DNA of 46,470 nucleotides, from assembly GCA_026417615.1 (NCBI GenBank), contig JAOACY010000109.1, positions 1-46,470 on the forward strand, given 5' to 3'. How positions within the stretch are numbered: position 1 is the stretch's first letter; every line of letters begins with the position of its first letter. This document shows positions 28,278 through 39,494 of this stretch, one piece after another. This DNA is from Clostridia bacterium (GTDB taxonomy: Bacteria > Bacillota > Clostridia > Acetivibrionales > JAFADI01). The notes under the pieces are model-generated. The model did no database searches, was not told where the DNA came from, and was given only the letters and a program-made list of their open reading frames with translations. The translations under genes and the position numbers were made by a program.

Positions 28278-28293
28278 TGTTTCACGTGAAACA
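28278..28293. promoter_or_regulatory. parS site 2
   Basis: TGTTTCACGTGAAACA, a second perfect parS palindrome, between parA and the divergent Gdt1-like gene. The -35 box of the latter (TTGTAT, 28297-28302; 18-base spacer; TATAAA, 28321-28326) starts only four bases away. Confidence 0.97.
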
Positions 28294-28358
28294 TTTTTGT
28301 ATATTTACTCTTAAGTTGAATATAAATATAATGTCATTCTATCAAAGGAGCTTGAACA

Positions 28359-28628
28359 ATGTGGAAATCAATATTTACAGCCTTTTTTCTAGTGTTTCTC
28401 GCTGAGTTGGGAGATAAGACACAGCTTTCAACAATGCTGCTTGCTGCAAAGTCAAAATCAATTTGGTTTACTTTTATTGGTTCAGCCTGCGCTCTGGTTC
28501 TTTCATCATTTATTGGAGTTTTAGCCGGATCTGTTATAAATAAATATTTACCCGCAGAATATATTCAATTCTGTTCTGGCTTGGCATTTATTATAATTGG
28601 AGGGCTCTTAGTTTTAGGTAAACTATAA
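28359..28628 (+). CDS. Half-size TMEM165/Gdt1 family protein
   Basis: Gdt1/UPF0016 proteins are membrane exporters of Mn or Ca. Full-length members have two copies of a three-helix unit, each with an E-x-G-D-K/R-T/S motif. This 89-residue protein carries a single unit: AELGDKTQLS at residues 15-24 in helix 1, then two more helices. It would have to act as a dimer; no second copy is nearby. It reads away from parA and ends in a stem-loop at 28630-28682. Confidence 0.85.
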   Translation: MWKSIFTAFFLVFLAELGDKTQLSTMLLAAKSKSIWFTFIGSACALVLSSFIGVLAGSVINKYLPAEYIQFCSGLAFIIIGGLLVLGKL

Positions 28629-28629
28629 A

Positions 28630-28684
28630 AAAAGCGTACCTCTAAATACTAAATTTGATTATATTAGAAGTACACTTTTATAAT
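28630..28684 (+). terminator. Stem-loop after Gdt1-like gene
   Basis: AAAAAGCGTAC-CTCTAA near 28632-28648 pairs imperfectly with TTAGAAGTACACTTTT (28664-28679). It ends in a T-run and follows the Gdt1-like stop codon. Confidence 0.5.
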
Positions 28685-28797
28685 GTTTTAATTTAACGAA
28701 TATATTATTAATTATAACGCGAAAACTCATTTACTCAAACTTCGACAATTAATATTGAATATTACTTCTAAAAAAACTTTTTCTTTAAGATAGCCAA

Positions 28798-30738
<1,941 letters not shown>

Positions 30739-30746
30739 CTATATTT

Positions 30747-31016
30747 CTAAACATTAGAAATCTCTTCAATATATCCGGCACGCTTTTGAAGTGTAACTGA
30801 AGATATAGGAGATAAATAAATTTTACTTTTTTTATCATGCTCTGTAATAATGAAAGATTTGGGAAGATCATAGGATATACTTTCTATAAAACCCTCTTCC
30901 TCTGAAATCTTTAAGAATTCCTTTGTATCCTTTGATATTGTAGTAGATTCTATATCCAATATAGCAATGACGTCCTTTATTGGAATTACAACATCTCCTC
31001 CTATATGAAGAAACAT
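30747..31016 (-). CDS. remB: RemB-like regulator (YaaB, DUF370)
   Basis: This 89-residue protein resembles RemB/YaaB: FLHIGGDVVIPIKDVIAILD at the start, then a STTISKDTKEFLK segment. The gene always lies between recF and gyrB in Bacillus-type origins, as here. The family is linked to control of extracellular matrix genes; direct DNA binding is established for the related RemA. The function in this organism is inference. Confidence 0.85.
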   Translation of the reverse strand: MFLHIGGDVVIPIKDVIAILDIESTTISKDTKEFLKISEEEGFIESISYDLPKSFIITEHDKKSKIYLSPISSVTLQKRAGYIEEISNV

Positions 31017-31083
31017 TATATTACCTCCTATTTTTGTATGACCAATATATATTTTACCTTAATTACTAAAGCAGTGCAAATTT

Positions 31084-31133
31084 AATATTGATTCTGCTGC
31101 AAGAACAGCTTTTCTTGAAGTAGAATCAATATT
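31084..31133. repeat. Dispersed palindromic repeat, copy 4 (solo ends)
   Basis: A 22-base arm (31084-31105) and its inverse (31112-31133) match at 20 of 22 positions around the loop CAGCTT. The core GCAAGAACAGCTTTTCTTGAA is the left end of copies 1-3 (from TGCAAGAACAG on) and the right end gives TAGAATCAAT. It overlaps the last codons and stop (31126-31128) of recF. It may act as a transcript end. Confidence 0.75.
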
Positions 31134-32235
31134 TATATATTTGCCCGTTATCGACATTATAGTATACTGCTTTCAGTTCCTTCATTTCTTCAAACATTTC
31201 TTTTTCTGTACAAGTAATAAAGGTTTGAATTTCATTAAGGTTTTTCATTAAATATTCTCTTCTTTTTACATCAAGTTCAGACATAACATCATCTAAAAGT
31301 AAAATAGGATATTCACCGCTTTGTTCTTTCATTATGTCAATTTCTGCAAGCTTTACAGATAATACGGCAGTTCTTTGTTGGCCTTGTGAACCGTATGTCT
31401 TAACATTCTTTTCGTTAATATATATTTCATAATCATCCCTTTGAGGACCAAACAGTGTCATTCCCTTTATTTTTTCTATTTTTTCTAAATTCACTATTTT
31501 TTTATAAAAAGCTTTTTCAATACTCCCTATATCATAATAATCTGTACTTATTGAAGAAGAATATTTCAATGTTAACTCTTCATTTCCGTCTGTAAGTCTC
31601 GCATGATATTTCCCAGCATATTCGGACAGCTTATCTATAAATTTCTTTCTCTCCGCCATTATTGCGGATCCTGTCTTTACAAGCTGATTATTCCAAACTT
31701 CCAATGTATCCTCCAAACTTATGTTGTTTTGAATTTCTTTGAGCAGATTATTTCTTTGGATTAAAATTTTTGAATATTGCTGCAGATTATAAAAATATGA
31801 AGGTTTAATTTGACTTAAAGTTATATCAAAAAATCTTCTTCTTTCTGATGGGCCTTCCTTTATAACAAGCAAATCTTCAGGAGAAAAAATAACTACATTT
31901 AAAATTCCAATCATTTCAGCAATCTTTTTTATTGTATTACCGTTTACCTTTATCTTTCTTTTTTCTTCATTTGAATAAGAAATCTCTATCTCAGAGTTAG
32001 CTTTTCTTCTATCAAAGTTAATTTTTATATAATAATTATTTTGACCTATGAGTACTAGCTCTCTGTCCTTCTTTGTTCTGTGAGAACGCCCTGAGGCACA
32101 TAAAAAAACAGCTTCAAGAATATTTGTTTTTCCTTGTCCGTTGTGTCCGTAAATTATATTGAATCCACTGAAAAATTTTTCATCTAAAGCTTTATAATTT
32201 CTGAAATTGTAAAGCTTAATGTTTCTAATTTCCAA
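31126..32235 (-). CDS. recF: DNA repair protein RecF
   Basis: RecF helps load RecA at gapped DNA with RecO and RecR. The Walker A box is GHNGQGKTNILEA near residue 30, the ABC-type signature region GSQGQQRTAVLSVKLAE is near 282 and Walker B ILLLDDVMSELD near 311. The 369-residue length is normal. The gene's stop codon lies inside a 50-base palindrome (repeat copy 4). It follows yaaA by 16 bases. Confidence 0.97.
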   Translation of the reverse strand: MEIRNIKLYNFRNYKALDEKFFSGFNIIYGHNGQGKTNILEAVFLCASGRSHRTKKDRELVLIGQNNYYIKINFDRRKANSEIEISYSNEEKRKIKVNGNTIKKIAEMIGILNVVIFSPEDLLVIKEGPSERRRFFDITLSQIKPSYFYNLQQYSKILIQRNNLLKEIQNNISLEDTLEVWNNQLVKTGSAIMAERKKFIDKLSEYAGKYHARLTDGNEELTLKYSSSISTDYYDIGSIEKAFYKKIVNLEKIEKIKGMTLFGPQRDDYEIYINEKNVKTYGSQGQQRTAVLSVKLAEIDIMKEQSGEYPILLLDDVMSELDVKRREYLMKNLNEIQTFITCTEKEMFEEMKELKAVYYNVDNGQIYKY

Positions 32236-32251
32236 TCAAAAACCCCCAAAT

Positions 32252-32458
32252 TTACTCTATCTTTATTATTCTGTCCTTATAGCTTATTATATCACCGCTT
32301 CTTAACTTTTTTCCTCTTTGTATTTCAACAGACCCATTAACCTTGACCTTGCCTTCCAAAATTATCTCCTTTGCTTCTGCTCCACTATATGTGATACCCG
32401 ACAGCTTCAGCAATTGATCAAGCTTTATGTATTCTGTTGTAATATTAACTATTTCCAT
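32252..32458 (-). CDS. yaaA: S4-domain RNA-binding protein YaaA
   Basis: This 68-residue protein is a lone S4 domain: YIKLDQLLKLSGITYSGAEA, then the GKVKVNGSVEIQRGKKLRSG turn. In Bacillus the gene lies between dnaN and recF, as here. It probably binds rRNA or tRNA; the role is not certain. ATG 32458 is chosen over an in-frame ATG at 32497 because AAAGGTG stands just before it and the family starts there. Confidence 0.92.
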   Translation of the reverse strand: MEIVNITTEYIKLDQLLKLSGITYSGAEAKEIILEGKVKVNGSVEIQRGKKLRSGDIISYKDRIIKIE

Positions 32459-32561
32459 AAACCTACACCTTTCATAAAAATATGATATACATTTCAAGGA
32501 CAGTATATACTGTCCTTGTATAAATAAATATTATGATAAATGTTATTAATATATTTGACTG

Positions 32562-33665
32562 CTATTCACCTTTTATTCTAACAGGCAGGATCATATACGC
32601 AAATGAACTGCCTTCTACAGGTTTTATGGTACATGGCCCGATACTGGATGTGAAAAAAATATCAACATTTTCATCTTCTATTACTTTTAAAGCTTCTATG
32701 AAATACCTCGGATTAAACCCAATTTCCATTTTATTTCCATACATATCAACTCTAACTTCATCTCTTGAAGCTCCAAGGTCAGTATTTGAAGATATTATAA
32801 GCTTGTCATCCGCTATCCTAAATTTTACAGGATATTTTTTTTCTTCTGACGTTATGAGTGATGCTCTTTCAATGCTTGCTAACAATTCTTTTGTTCCTAC
32901 TCTTAATTTGGTTTCAAAATCCTGAGGTATAATACTTTTATAATTCAAATACTCACCTTCAAGCAACCTTGACACAACCTTGCATTTTTGCATTTCAAAA
33001 AGTATCTGATTATCAGAAATATATATCGCAACTTCATCTTCAACAGGTTGAAGTATTTTAACAATTTCGTTAAGAGTTTTTCCTGGTATAACTACATTAA
33101 AATCCTGAATATCATTTGATATTAAATATCTTCTCAAGGCAAGCCTGAATCCGTCAATTGATACTATTGAAATTTCATTATCCGCACATTCTATAAGTGA
33201 TCCTGTAAGAATCCGCCTGTTCTCGTCAATACTTACCGCAAAAATTGTTTGTTTAATCATATCTCTTATTATTTTTTGTTTAATTTTAAAAACATTCTCT
33301 CGTTTAATGGGAGGAAGTGCAGGATATTCTGAAGCAGGAAGCCCTTTTATCTCAAAGTGGGAATTCTCGCATTCAATTATGACCTCGAAGTTTTGCTTAA
33401 CCTCTATTAAAACTTCAGAATCGGGCAATCTTCTCACTATATCGCCGAACATTTTTGAGTTCAATACAATATTTCCCTGTTCCCTTATATCTGCATCCAC
33501 ATAACTTTCTATACCTATTTCTAAATCATTTCCAGTTAGTTTAAACCTATCAGAGGCTTCTAGCAATATACCTTCGAGTATTTTCAATGTTGTTTTGGTT
33601 GTTACTGCCTTCTGAACTATTCCAATACCCTCTATTAATGCATCCTTGGAGCATATAACCTTCAT
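32562..33665 (-). CDS. dnaN: DNA polymerase III, beta sliding clamp
   Basis: The clamp is a ring-shaped dimer that holds the replicative polymerase on DNA. The 367-residue length and three-domain layout are normal: MKVICSKDALIEGIGIVQKA at the start, ASEYPALPPI near 130 and the conserved end SSFAYMILPVRI. GGAGG precedes the ATG. It follows dnaA after 231 bases that hold DnaA-box-like TGTTGATAA (33885-33893) and TGTTGATAG (33728-33736). Confidence 0.98.
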   Translation of the reverse strand: MKVICSKDALIEGIGIVQKAVTTKTTLKILEGILLEASDRFKLTGNDLEIGIESYVDADIREQGNIVLNSKMFGDIVRRLPDSEVLIEVKQNFEVIIECENSHFEIKGLPASEYPALPPIKRENVFKIKQKIIRDMIKQTIFAVSIDENRRILTGSLIECADNEISIVSIDGFRLALRRYLISNDIQDFNVVIPGKTLNEIVKILQPVEDEVAIYISDNQILFEMQKCKVVSRLLEGEYLNYKSIIPQDFETKLRVGTKELLASIERASLITSEEKKYPVKFRIADDKLIISSNTDLGASRDEVRVDMYGNKMEIGFNPRYFIEALKVIEDENVDIFFTSSIGPCTIKPVEGSSFAYMILPVRIKGE

Positions 33666-33896
33666 AAAAAGGCCTCCTATCGTAATTTATATTAGATAAT
33701 TATTTTAGTAATAATAGTAATAAGTGCTGTTGATAGTGTTAAAATATGTGTACAAGCTATATTTTGCAAAAGCTTTAGCTTGTGGGAAATATGTTAAAAA
33801 TCAGTTCTAATTTTTCAACACATGGAATATATATTAAGTTAGTCAATTTTAACCACATAATCTTGTACACATTTAAACAAAAAATGTTGATAAATA

Positions 33897-35231
33897 TTAT
33901 TTCCCAAGTAAATTTCTTTTTATTTCATCTACCGATCTCCGCATTTCAGGGTTTGATTCCATATCTTCCAGTATTTTTTCAAAGGCATGAATTACGGTTG
34001 TATGATCTCTGCCACCAAATTCCTCGCCAATTTTAGGAAGCGACATATCAGTCAGTTCCCTGCATAAATACATTGCTATTTGCCTTGGAACAGTAACATC
34101 TCTTGTCCTCCTCTTAGACTTAAGCTCGTCCAATTTTAAATCAAAATACCTTGCAACTGCTTCTTGGATAGTATTGCTATTTATTTGCTTCAATTTATTG
34201 TTTGACAAAATATCCTTTAGAGCCTCAGCAGCCATTTCAACAGACACTTCTTTTTCAGTGAGCGAGGAATAAGCAATAACTCTATTGAGCGCTCCTTCAA
34301 GTTCTCTTATATTTGAAGCAATCTTATCCGCAATAAAGACCATAACATCATTTGGTATGTCAAGGCTTTCAAGCTGAGCCTTTTTTCTAAGTATGGCAAT
34401 TCTTGTTTCAAGATCGGGCGGCTGAATGTCAGCTATCAATCCCCATTCAAACCTTGAGCGAAGCCTTTCTTCAAGAGTTGTGATATCCTTTGGAGGCTTA
34501 TCGCTTGATATGATTATTTGTTTGTTGGCTTCATACAGGGCATTAAAAGTATGGAAAAACTCCTCTTGAGTTCTTTCTTTCCCTCCGATAAACTGTATGT
34601 CGTCTATAAGCAGTATATCTATACTTCTGTATTTATATCTGAATTCTTCATTTTTATCATCCTTGATTGCATTTATAAGTTCATTTGTAAATTTTTCAGA
34701 TGAAACGTAAAGCACCTTCAAGGATGGATTCTGACTGAGTATATAATGTCCTATGGCATGCATAAGGTGAGTCTTTCCAAGACCAACACCTCCGTATATA
34801 AAAAGAGGATTATACGCATTTGCAGGTGATTCCGCGACTGCAAGCGAAGCAGCATGTGCAAAGCGATTTCCGTTACCTATAACAAAGGTGTCGAAAGTAT
34901 ACTTGGGATTTAATACCGATGCAAATTTCTCGTCACCGGGAAGAGGCTCGGAGTAAGATGCATTTTTACGGGCATTATCCTGTGATGGAGAAAGAATGTT
35001 TATTGTATAATCCTTTGAGGTTATTTGCTTTAATGTATTTTTAATTAAAAAAGAATACCTCGACTCAAGTATACCTTTGTTAAATTCGCCAGGTACCGCC
35101 AAGGTTATAGTATTCATGTTTATGGATATAGGTTCAATTGTTGCAATCCAAGTGTTATAGCTAATTTCTGTAAGCTCTGTTTTAAGCAAATCAAGCGTCC
35201 TTTTCCATAAATCATGCAATTGGCCATTCAT
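33897..35231 (-). CDS. dnaA: Chromosomal replication initiator DnaA
   Basis: DnaA binds 9-base boxes in oriC, forms a filament and opens the duplex. Domain I (residues 1-85) has [13 protein letters not shown]. The AAA+ domain has Walker [19 protein letters not shown] near residue 146 and Walker [21 protein letters not shown] near 205. The DNA-binding domain IV ends with [15 protein letters not shown]. The 444-residue length is standard. GGAGG precedes the ATG. oriC lies directly upstream. Confidence 0.98.
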   Translation of the reverse strand: MNGQLHDLWKRTLDLLKTELTEISYNTWIATIEPISINMNTITLAVPGEFNKGILESRYSFLIKNTLKQITSKDYTINILSPSQDNARKNASYSEPLPGDEKFASVLNPKYTFDTFVIGNGNRFAHAASLAVAESPANAYNPLFIYGGVGLGKTHLMHAIGHYILSQNPSLKVLYVSSEKFTNELINAIKDDKNEEFRYKYRSIDILLIDDIQFIGGKERTQEEFFHTFNALYEANKQIIISSDKPPKDITTLEERLRSRFEWGLIADIQPPDLETRIAILRKKAQLESLDIPNDVMVFIADKIASNIRELEGALNRVIAYSSLTEKEVSVEMAAEALKDILSNNKLKQINSNTIQEAVARYFDLKLDELKSKRRTRDVTVPRQIAMYLCRELTDMSLPKIGEEFGGRDHTTVIHAFEKILEDMESNPEMRRSVDEIKRNLLGK

Positions 35232-35535
35232 ATAAAGTCCTCCTGCGATATTAAAAAAAATTAATTTTTATAAATAACGTATAAATACATTTTAAATGTA
35301 AATAATAGTCAAATAATACTAGATGTCCAATAAAAACAAAAATTAATAATTATAGAAATTATTAACAATAAATATGTAAAATATAATAGTTATCAACATT
35401 TTAGTGCTATAAAACATAGGTTATCAACAAGTAAAAATAATATATCAGACTTTTTGGTAATATTCAATATGAAAGTAGTAAAGATATCCACAAAAATATA
35501 TTAAAAAAATATACTTATCCACAACAAGTGTTTAT
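35232..35535. other. Origin of replication oriC
   Basis: A very AT-rich gap between the divergent dnaA and rpmH genes. DnaA boxes on the plus strand: TTATCAACA at 35390-35398 and 35421-35429, TTATCCACA at 35515-35523, and a one-mismatch ATATCCACA at 35484-35492. TTATTAACA at 35359-35367 is a weaker match. The AT-only stretch on the dnaA side (about 35262-35385) is the likely unwinding element. More DnaA-box-like bases lie between dnaA and dnaN, so the origin may be bipartite. All divergent housekeeping genes point away from it. Confidence 0.9.
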
Positions 35536-35564
35536 TGACATTTGGCTTTAATTTAATATATAAT
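35535..35564 (+). promoter_or_regulatory. rpmH promoter
   Basis: TTGACA (35535-35540), an 18-base spacer and TATAAT (35559-35564), near the ideal consensus. A small hairpin CGTCTTTAAAAGACG follows at 35573-35587, close to the transcript start. Confidence 0.8.
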
Positions 35565-35662
35565 TGATTCGGCGTCTTTAAAAGACGTAATTTACTGTTG
35601 AGTAGCAATTGACAAGCTTAAAATAAAGTATGTTCGCCATAATACGATTGGGGGTGTAAGTA

Positions 35663-35797
35663 ATGTTAAGAACATATCAACCAAAAAATAGACACAGAAA
35701 AAAGGAACATGGCTTCAGGAAGAGAATGAAGACTGCCAACGGCAGAAAGGTGTTAAAAATGCGCAGATTAAAAGGAAGAAAGGTTCTTTCAGCGTAA
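35663..35797 (+). CDS. rpmH: Ribosomal protein L34
   Basis: This 44-residue basic protein of the large ribosomal subunit starts [18 protein letters not shown] and ends GRKVLSA, matching L34 nearly throughout. The start has GGGGGTG upstream. It is the first gene on the right side of oriC, upstream of rnpA, the universal order. Confidence 0.97.
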   Translation: MLRTYQPKNRHRKKEHGFRKRMKTANGRKVLKMRRLKGRKVLSA

Positions 35798-35823
35798 GAC
35801 CGCATAAATGTGGTCTTTTTCTT
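35796..35823 (+). terminator. Terminator/attenuator after rpmH
   Basis: AGACCGCAT pairs with ATGTGGTCT (one G-U pair), then TTTTTCTTT. Placed between rpmH and rnpA, it probably lowers but does not abolish rnpA expression. Confidence 0.75.
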
Positions 35824-35855
35824 TAATGCGCTGTTGCAGGAGTTGAATTAATTAA

Positions 35856-36209
35856 ATGAACGCCACTGTTCCTTTAAAAAAAAATCACGAATTCCAGCGG
35901 GCTTATAAGAAGGGTAAATTTTTTGTTGGAAAGTTTATAGTTTTATATATTCTTGCCAATAATTCAGATGTTAACCGTTTGGGAATAACAGTCAGCAGAA
36001 AATATGGGAAAGCTGTCAGAAGGAACAGGATTAAGCGACTTATAAGAGAAAGCTACAGGCTGTTTGAAGGATTATTGAAGAGGGGTTATGATGTTGTTTT
36101 TGTTGCGAGAAGCACTGAAATGGCTCCCGGCTTTTTGGAGATAAGGAAGGAAATGAAGTTTCTATTTAAGAAGCTTGATGTGTTTGATCAGGAGAAGTGG
36201 AATTGTTGA
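35856..36209 (+). CDS. rnpA: Ribonuclease P protein component
   Basis: This basic protein cofactor of RNase P assists the RNA in cutting tRNA 5' leaders. The family signature is [14 protein letters not shown] near residue 55. [14 protein letters not shown] near the N-terminus also fits. The 117-residue length is normal. Its stop codon overlaps the yidD start by four bases. Confidence 0.97.
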   Translation: MNATVPLKKNHEFQRAYKKGKFFVGKFIVLYILANNSDVNRLGITVSRKYGKAVRRNRIKRLIRESYRLFEGLLKRGYDVVFVARSTEMAPGFLEIRKEMKFLFKKLDVFDQEKWNC

Positions 36210-36415
36210 AAAAGCTGTTAATATTGCTTATCATAGCATATCAAAGATGGATTTCCCCATTGAAGGCTAAAAGCTGCAGGTTCTATCCTACATGTTCCCA
36301 GTATGCTGTTGAGGCAATTAACAGGTATGGTTCGTTAAAAGGAACCTATATATCCGTTAAAAGGCTTCTCAAGTGTCACCCCTTTCACCCCGGAGGCTTT
36401 GACCCTGTAAAATAG
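36206..36415 (+). CDS. yidD: Membrane protein insertion efficiency factor YidD
   Basis: This small membrane-associated protein helps YidC insert proteins. The family core [19 protein letters not shown] is near residues 26-45 and [17 protein letters not shown] is near the end. A TTG at 36206 within the overlap TTGA with the rnpA stop is favoured as start (69 residues), since family members begin KKLLILLI; a GTG at 36197 is also in frame. AGGAG lies 11 bases before the TTG. Confidence 0.9.
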   Translation: MKKLLILLIIAYQRWISPLKAKSCRFYPTCSQYAVEAINRYGSLKGTYISVKRLLKCHPFHPGGFDPVK

Positions 36416-36442
36416 GTATAGTGTGAAAAGGAGTAAATTTAG

Positions 36443-37333
36443 ATGAATCTTGATTTTATATCGTATCCTTTGGGAAGTTTTATGAATTTCATATACAATA
36501 ACCTGGCTTTTTTAAGCTATGGTCTTTCCATAATTATTTTTACATTGTTTATACGAATAATTCTTTTGCCGCTTACTATCAAGCAATACCAATCCATGGC
36601 AAAAACCCAGGAAGTACAGCCATTGATACAGGAGATTCAAAAACGTTATAAAAACGACAAGGAAAAGCTGAATCAGGAATTAATGAAGGTTTACCAGGAA
36701 AATAATGTAAACCCTGCCGGAGGTTGTCTTCCACTATTAATACAGATGCCCATATTGTTTTCACTGTATTATGTGATTTCCAGTCCGCTAAAGTACATGT
36801 TTGGCAAGACAGATGCAACAATAAACAGCCTTTTGGATTTTGTAAAGGCACATAATGGAGCGGTTATAAGCAACTTGAGGGATATAAGCATTATTAATTT
36901 CTTTAGTGACCCAAAAAATCAACAGTACCTGAAGGAAGTTTCTGAAAATCTCAAACCAAATGAACTGCTTAACTTAAACTTCCTTGGGTTAAATCTTGGA
37001 CTCGTTCCAAAATGGAATCCTCAGGAGATTATGAGCAGCCCGCTTGCAAGTCAGTATTGGGTACTGCTTTTAATTCCTATACTTGCGGCTGTTACTACTT
37101 ATATTTCCATAAAATTTTCCACCTCCCAGACGCAAAGCAGCGGAGGCAATGAAATGGCTGCCTCCATGAATAACAGCATGTCGACAATGATGCCTCTGAT
37201 GACAGCATTTTTCGCATTCAGTGTTCCAGCAGGATTAGGTTTATACTGGATTGTTAATAATATAATACAGGTGTTTCAGCAGATGTTCATCAACAAGTAT
37301 ATAATAAAGAAGAAGGAGGTTGTGAATAAGTAA
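36443..37333 (+). CDS. yidC: Membrane protein insertase YidC
   Basis: YidC inserts and folds membrane proteins with or without SecYEG. The 296-residue protein has five membrane helices. Visible conserved bits are LFIRIILLPLTIKQYQSMAK near residue 33, NVNPAGGCLPLLIQMPIL near 91 and the C-terminal GLGLYWIVNNIIQVFQQ. The central helices 2-3 hairpin (LQEIQKRYKNDKEKLNQEL-type, residues 45-90) is present. There is no lipoprotein signal. jag begins immediately after its stop codon. Confidence 0.96.
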   Translation: MNLDFISYPLGSFMNFIYNNLAFLSYGLSIIIFTLFIRIILLPLTIKQYQSMAKTQEVQPLIQEIQKRYKNDKEKLNQELMKVYQENNVNPAGGCLPLLIQMPILFSLYYVISSPLKYMFGKTDATINSLLDFVKAHNGAVISNLRDISIINFFSDPKNQQYLKEVSENLKPNELLNLNFLGLNLGLVPKWNPQEIMSSPLASQYWVLLLIPILAAVTTYISIKFSTSQTQSSGGNEMAASMNNSMSTMMPLMTAFFAFSVPAGLGLYWIVNNIIQVFQQMFINKYIIKKKEVVNK

Positions 37334-37954
37334 ATGGATTATAGTGTTGAAAAAACAGCTAAAACAGTACAGGAAGCAATCTCATTGGCATTGCAGGAAT
37401 TAAATGCAGACGAGGACAGCGTTGAAATAGAAGTACTTGACGAAGGCAATAAGGGAATATTTGGACTGATAGGCAACAAGATGGCCAGAATCAGAGCTAC
37501 TTTGAAGGAAACAGGCATAGATAAGGTCAGGAAATTCCTTAACGATATTTTTGAAAAAATGGATGTTAAGGCTGAAATTGATATATCGGAAGAGAATGAT
37601 TCACTTAATGTTAATATCAGAGGAAAGGATATTGGCATACTTATAGGAAGAAGAGGGGAAACGCTGGATGCTCTTCAATACCTTTCAAGCCTTGTAGTAA
37701 ACAAGGATAAAGAGAATTACAAGAGAGTGGTGCTGGATATAGAGAATTACAGGCAAAAAAGAGAGGAAACACTTGTGAAGCTAGCAAACAGACTGGCGGA
37801 AAAAGTAATAAAGTATAAAAAGAATATTACTCTTGAGCCTATGAACCCTTATGAAAGAAGGATAATACATTCATCACTTCAGAACAATAAGTATATTGAA
37901 ACCTACAGTGTAGGCGATGAACCAAACAGAAAGGTTGTTATAACTTTGAAGTAA
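37334..37954 (+). CDS. jag: Jag/KhpB RNA-binding protein
   Basis: This 206-residue protein has the three Jag domains. They are an N-terminal Jag domain (LNADEDSVEIEVLDEGNKGI), a KH domain (DIGILIGRRGETLDALQYLS near residue 100) and an R3H domain (NPYERRIIHSSLQNN near 175). It binds RNA and in related bacteria affects cell elongation and division. The ATG touches the yidC stop codon, so it is coupled to yidC. Confidence 0.94.
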   Translation: MDYSVEKTAKTVQEAISLALQELNADEDSVEIEVLDEGNKGIFGLIGNKMARIRATLKETGIDKVRKFLNDIFEKMDVKAEIDISEENDSLNVNIRGKDIGILIGRRGETLDALQYLSSLVVNKDKENYKRVVLDIENYRQKREETLVKLANRLAEKVIKYKKNITLEPMNPYERRIIHSSLQNNKYIETYSVGDEPNRKVVITLK

Positions 37955-38073
37955 AGCGCTTTGTAGTCAATGAATAAAGAAGGTTAAGGCTGAGGTTAAT
38001 GGTCTTAACCTTTTCTAGTTTACCAAAATGGGTTTATCAAGCAGAACCAACATTATATGAAGGAGAAGACAGA

Positions 38074-39462
38074 GTGTTTGAGACGGATACCATTGCGGCC
38101 ATATCGACGCCAAGCGGTACGGGCGGGATAGGGATTATAAGGATCAGCGGAGATAAAGCTTTTGAAATAGCCAGGAAAATATTTGAGGGTAAGAGAAGCT
38201 TTGACAGCTTCAGATCTCATACAATAAATTATGGAAAAATTGTGGACCCTTCAACTAATGAAACAATAGATGAGGTTCTGCTTTCAAGGATGGACGGACC
38301 AAACACATTCACACGTGAGGATGTAATTGAAATAAATTGTCATGGCGGTATAGCTGTACAAAAAAGGATTATTGAGCTTGTTGTAAGAGAAGGGGCAAGG
38401 ATTGCGGAACCTGGAGAGTTTACAAAGAGAGCTTTTTTAAACGGAAGAATAGATTTAACACAGGCAGAAGCAGTTATTGATCTTATTAATTCAAAGACCG
38501 AGGCAGGCTCAAGGGCAGCTGTTGACCAGCTTGAGGGGAAATTGTCCGAAAAGCTGAAAGAAGTTCGAAAAAGACTAATCGAGCTTATTGCGCATATAGA
38601 GGTGACAGTTGATTATCCTGAGCATGATATTGAAGAAATCACAGGGCAAAAGATATACGAAGAGCTCAATGCCATAGGAAGCAAATTAAACAACATTATA
38701 AAAAATTTTGACAAGGGAAGGATTATAAGGGAAGGAATAAGTGTTGTAATAGTTGGCAGGCCTAATGTTGGCAAGTCCTCTCTGCTTAACGAGCTATCAG
38801 GGAAAAATAAGGCTATTGTTACTGATATTCCAGGAACAACCCGGGATATAATAGAGGAGTATGTAAATATTGAAGGTATACCTGTCAAGCTTATAGATAC
38901 AGCTGGTATAAGACAGACAGAGGATGTTGTTGAGAAAATAGGTGTAGAAAAAGCCAGAAAATCAATAGAATCTGCTGACTTGGTAATAATGATGGTTGAT
39001 GCAGGTTCCGGTATAAACAGCGAAGATCTGGAAATTATGAAAGCAGCTCGAGAGATATGCAACAGAAAGCTTATAGTGCTTATAAACAAAATAGATGTAG
39101 CTGATGAAACAAGCATTAAAAATATCGAAAATACTTTTGATGATGTAAGGACAATCAGAGCTTCCATTAAAGAGGAAAAAGGAATTGAAGAACTAGAACG
39201 GGCGATAACAGAAAGCTTTGTCAGGGACGAAATTAAAACCGGAAGTGAAATGCTGGTCACAAATGTGAGGCATAAATCTCTGATTGATAAAGCAATAAAT
39301 AATATAAACGATGCCCGAACTGCATTTGAAAGCGGGATGCCTTTGGATTGCCTTACTATAGATATTAAGAATGCGGCTGAACATATTGGGCAGATAACAG
39401 GTGAATCTGTAAGCGAGGATGTTATGAAGAGCATCTTCAGCAGGTTTTGTCTTGGAAAATAA
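38074..39462 (+). CDS. mnmE: tRNA modification GTPase MnmE
   Basis: With MnmG it modifies U34 of tRNAs at carbon 5. The order is an N-terminal tetrahydrofolate-binding domain ([17 protein letters not shown]), helical domain and GTPase domain with G1 [12 protein letters not shown] near residue 226, G3 DTAG and G4 NKID. The closing CLGK carries the essential cysteine. The GTG at 38074 is chosen: AAGGAG lies eight to ten bases before it and the protein then has 462 residues, the family length. An in-frame upstream ATG at 37999 would add 25 unmatched residues. Confidence 0.95.
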   Translation: MFETDTIAAISTPSGTGGIGIIRISGDKAFEIARKIFEGKRSFDSFRSHTINYGKIVDPSTNETIDEVLLSRMDGPNTFTREDVIEINCHGGIAVQKRIIELVVREGARIAEPGEFTKRAFLNGRIDLTQAEAVIDLINSKTEAGSRAAVDQLEGKLSEKLKEVRKRLIELIAHIEVTVDYPEHDIEEITGQKIYEELNAIGSKLNNIIKNFDKGRIIREGISVVIVGRPNVGKSSLLNELSGKNKAIVTDIPGTTRDIIEEYVNIEGIPVKLIDTAGIRQTEDVVEKIGVEKARKSIESADLVIMMVDAGSGINSEDLEIMKAAREICNRKLIVLINKIDVADETSIKNIENTFDDVRTIRASIKEEKGIEELERAITESFVRDEIKTGSEMLVTNVRHKSLIDKAINNINDARTAFESGMPLDCLTIDIKNAAEHIGQITGESVSEDVMKSIFSRFCLGK

Positions 39463-39494
39463 AAGTGATGGAGAAGAATACAGCAGGAGGAAGT

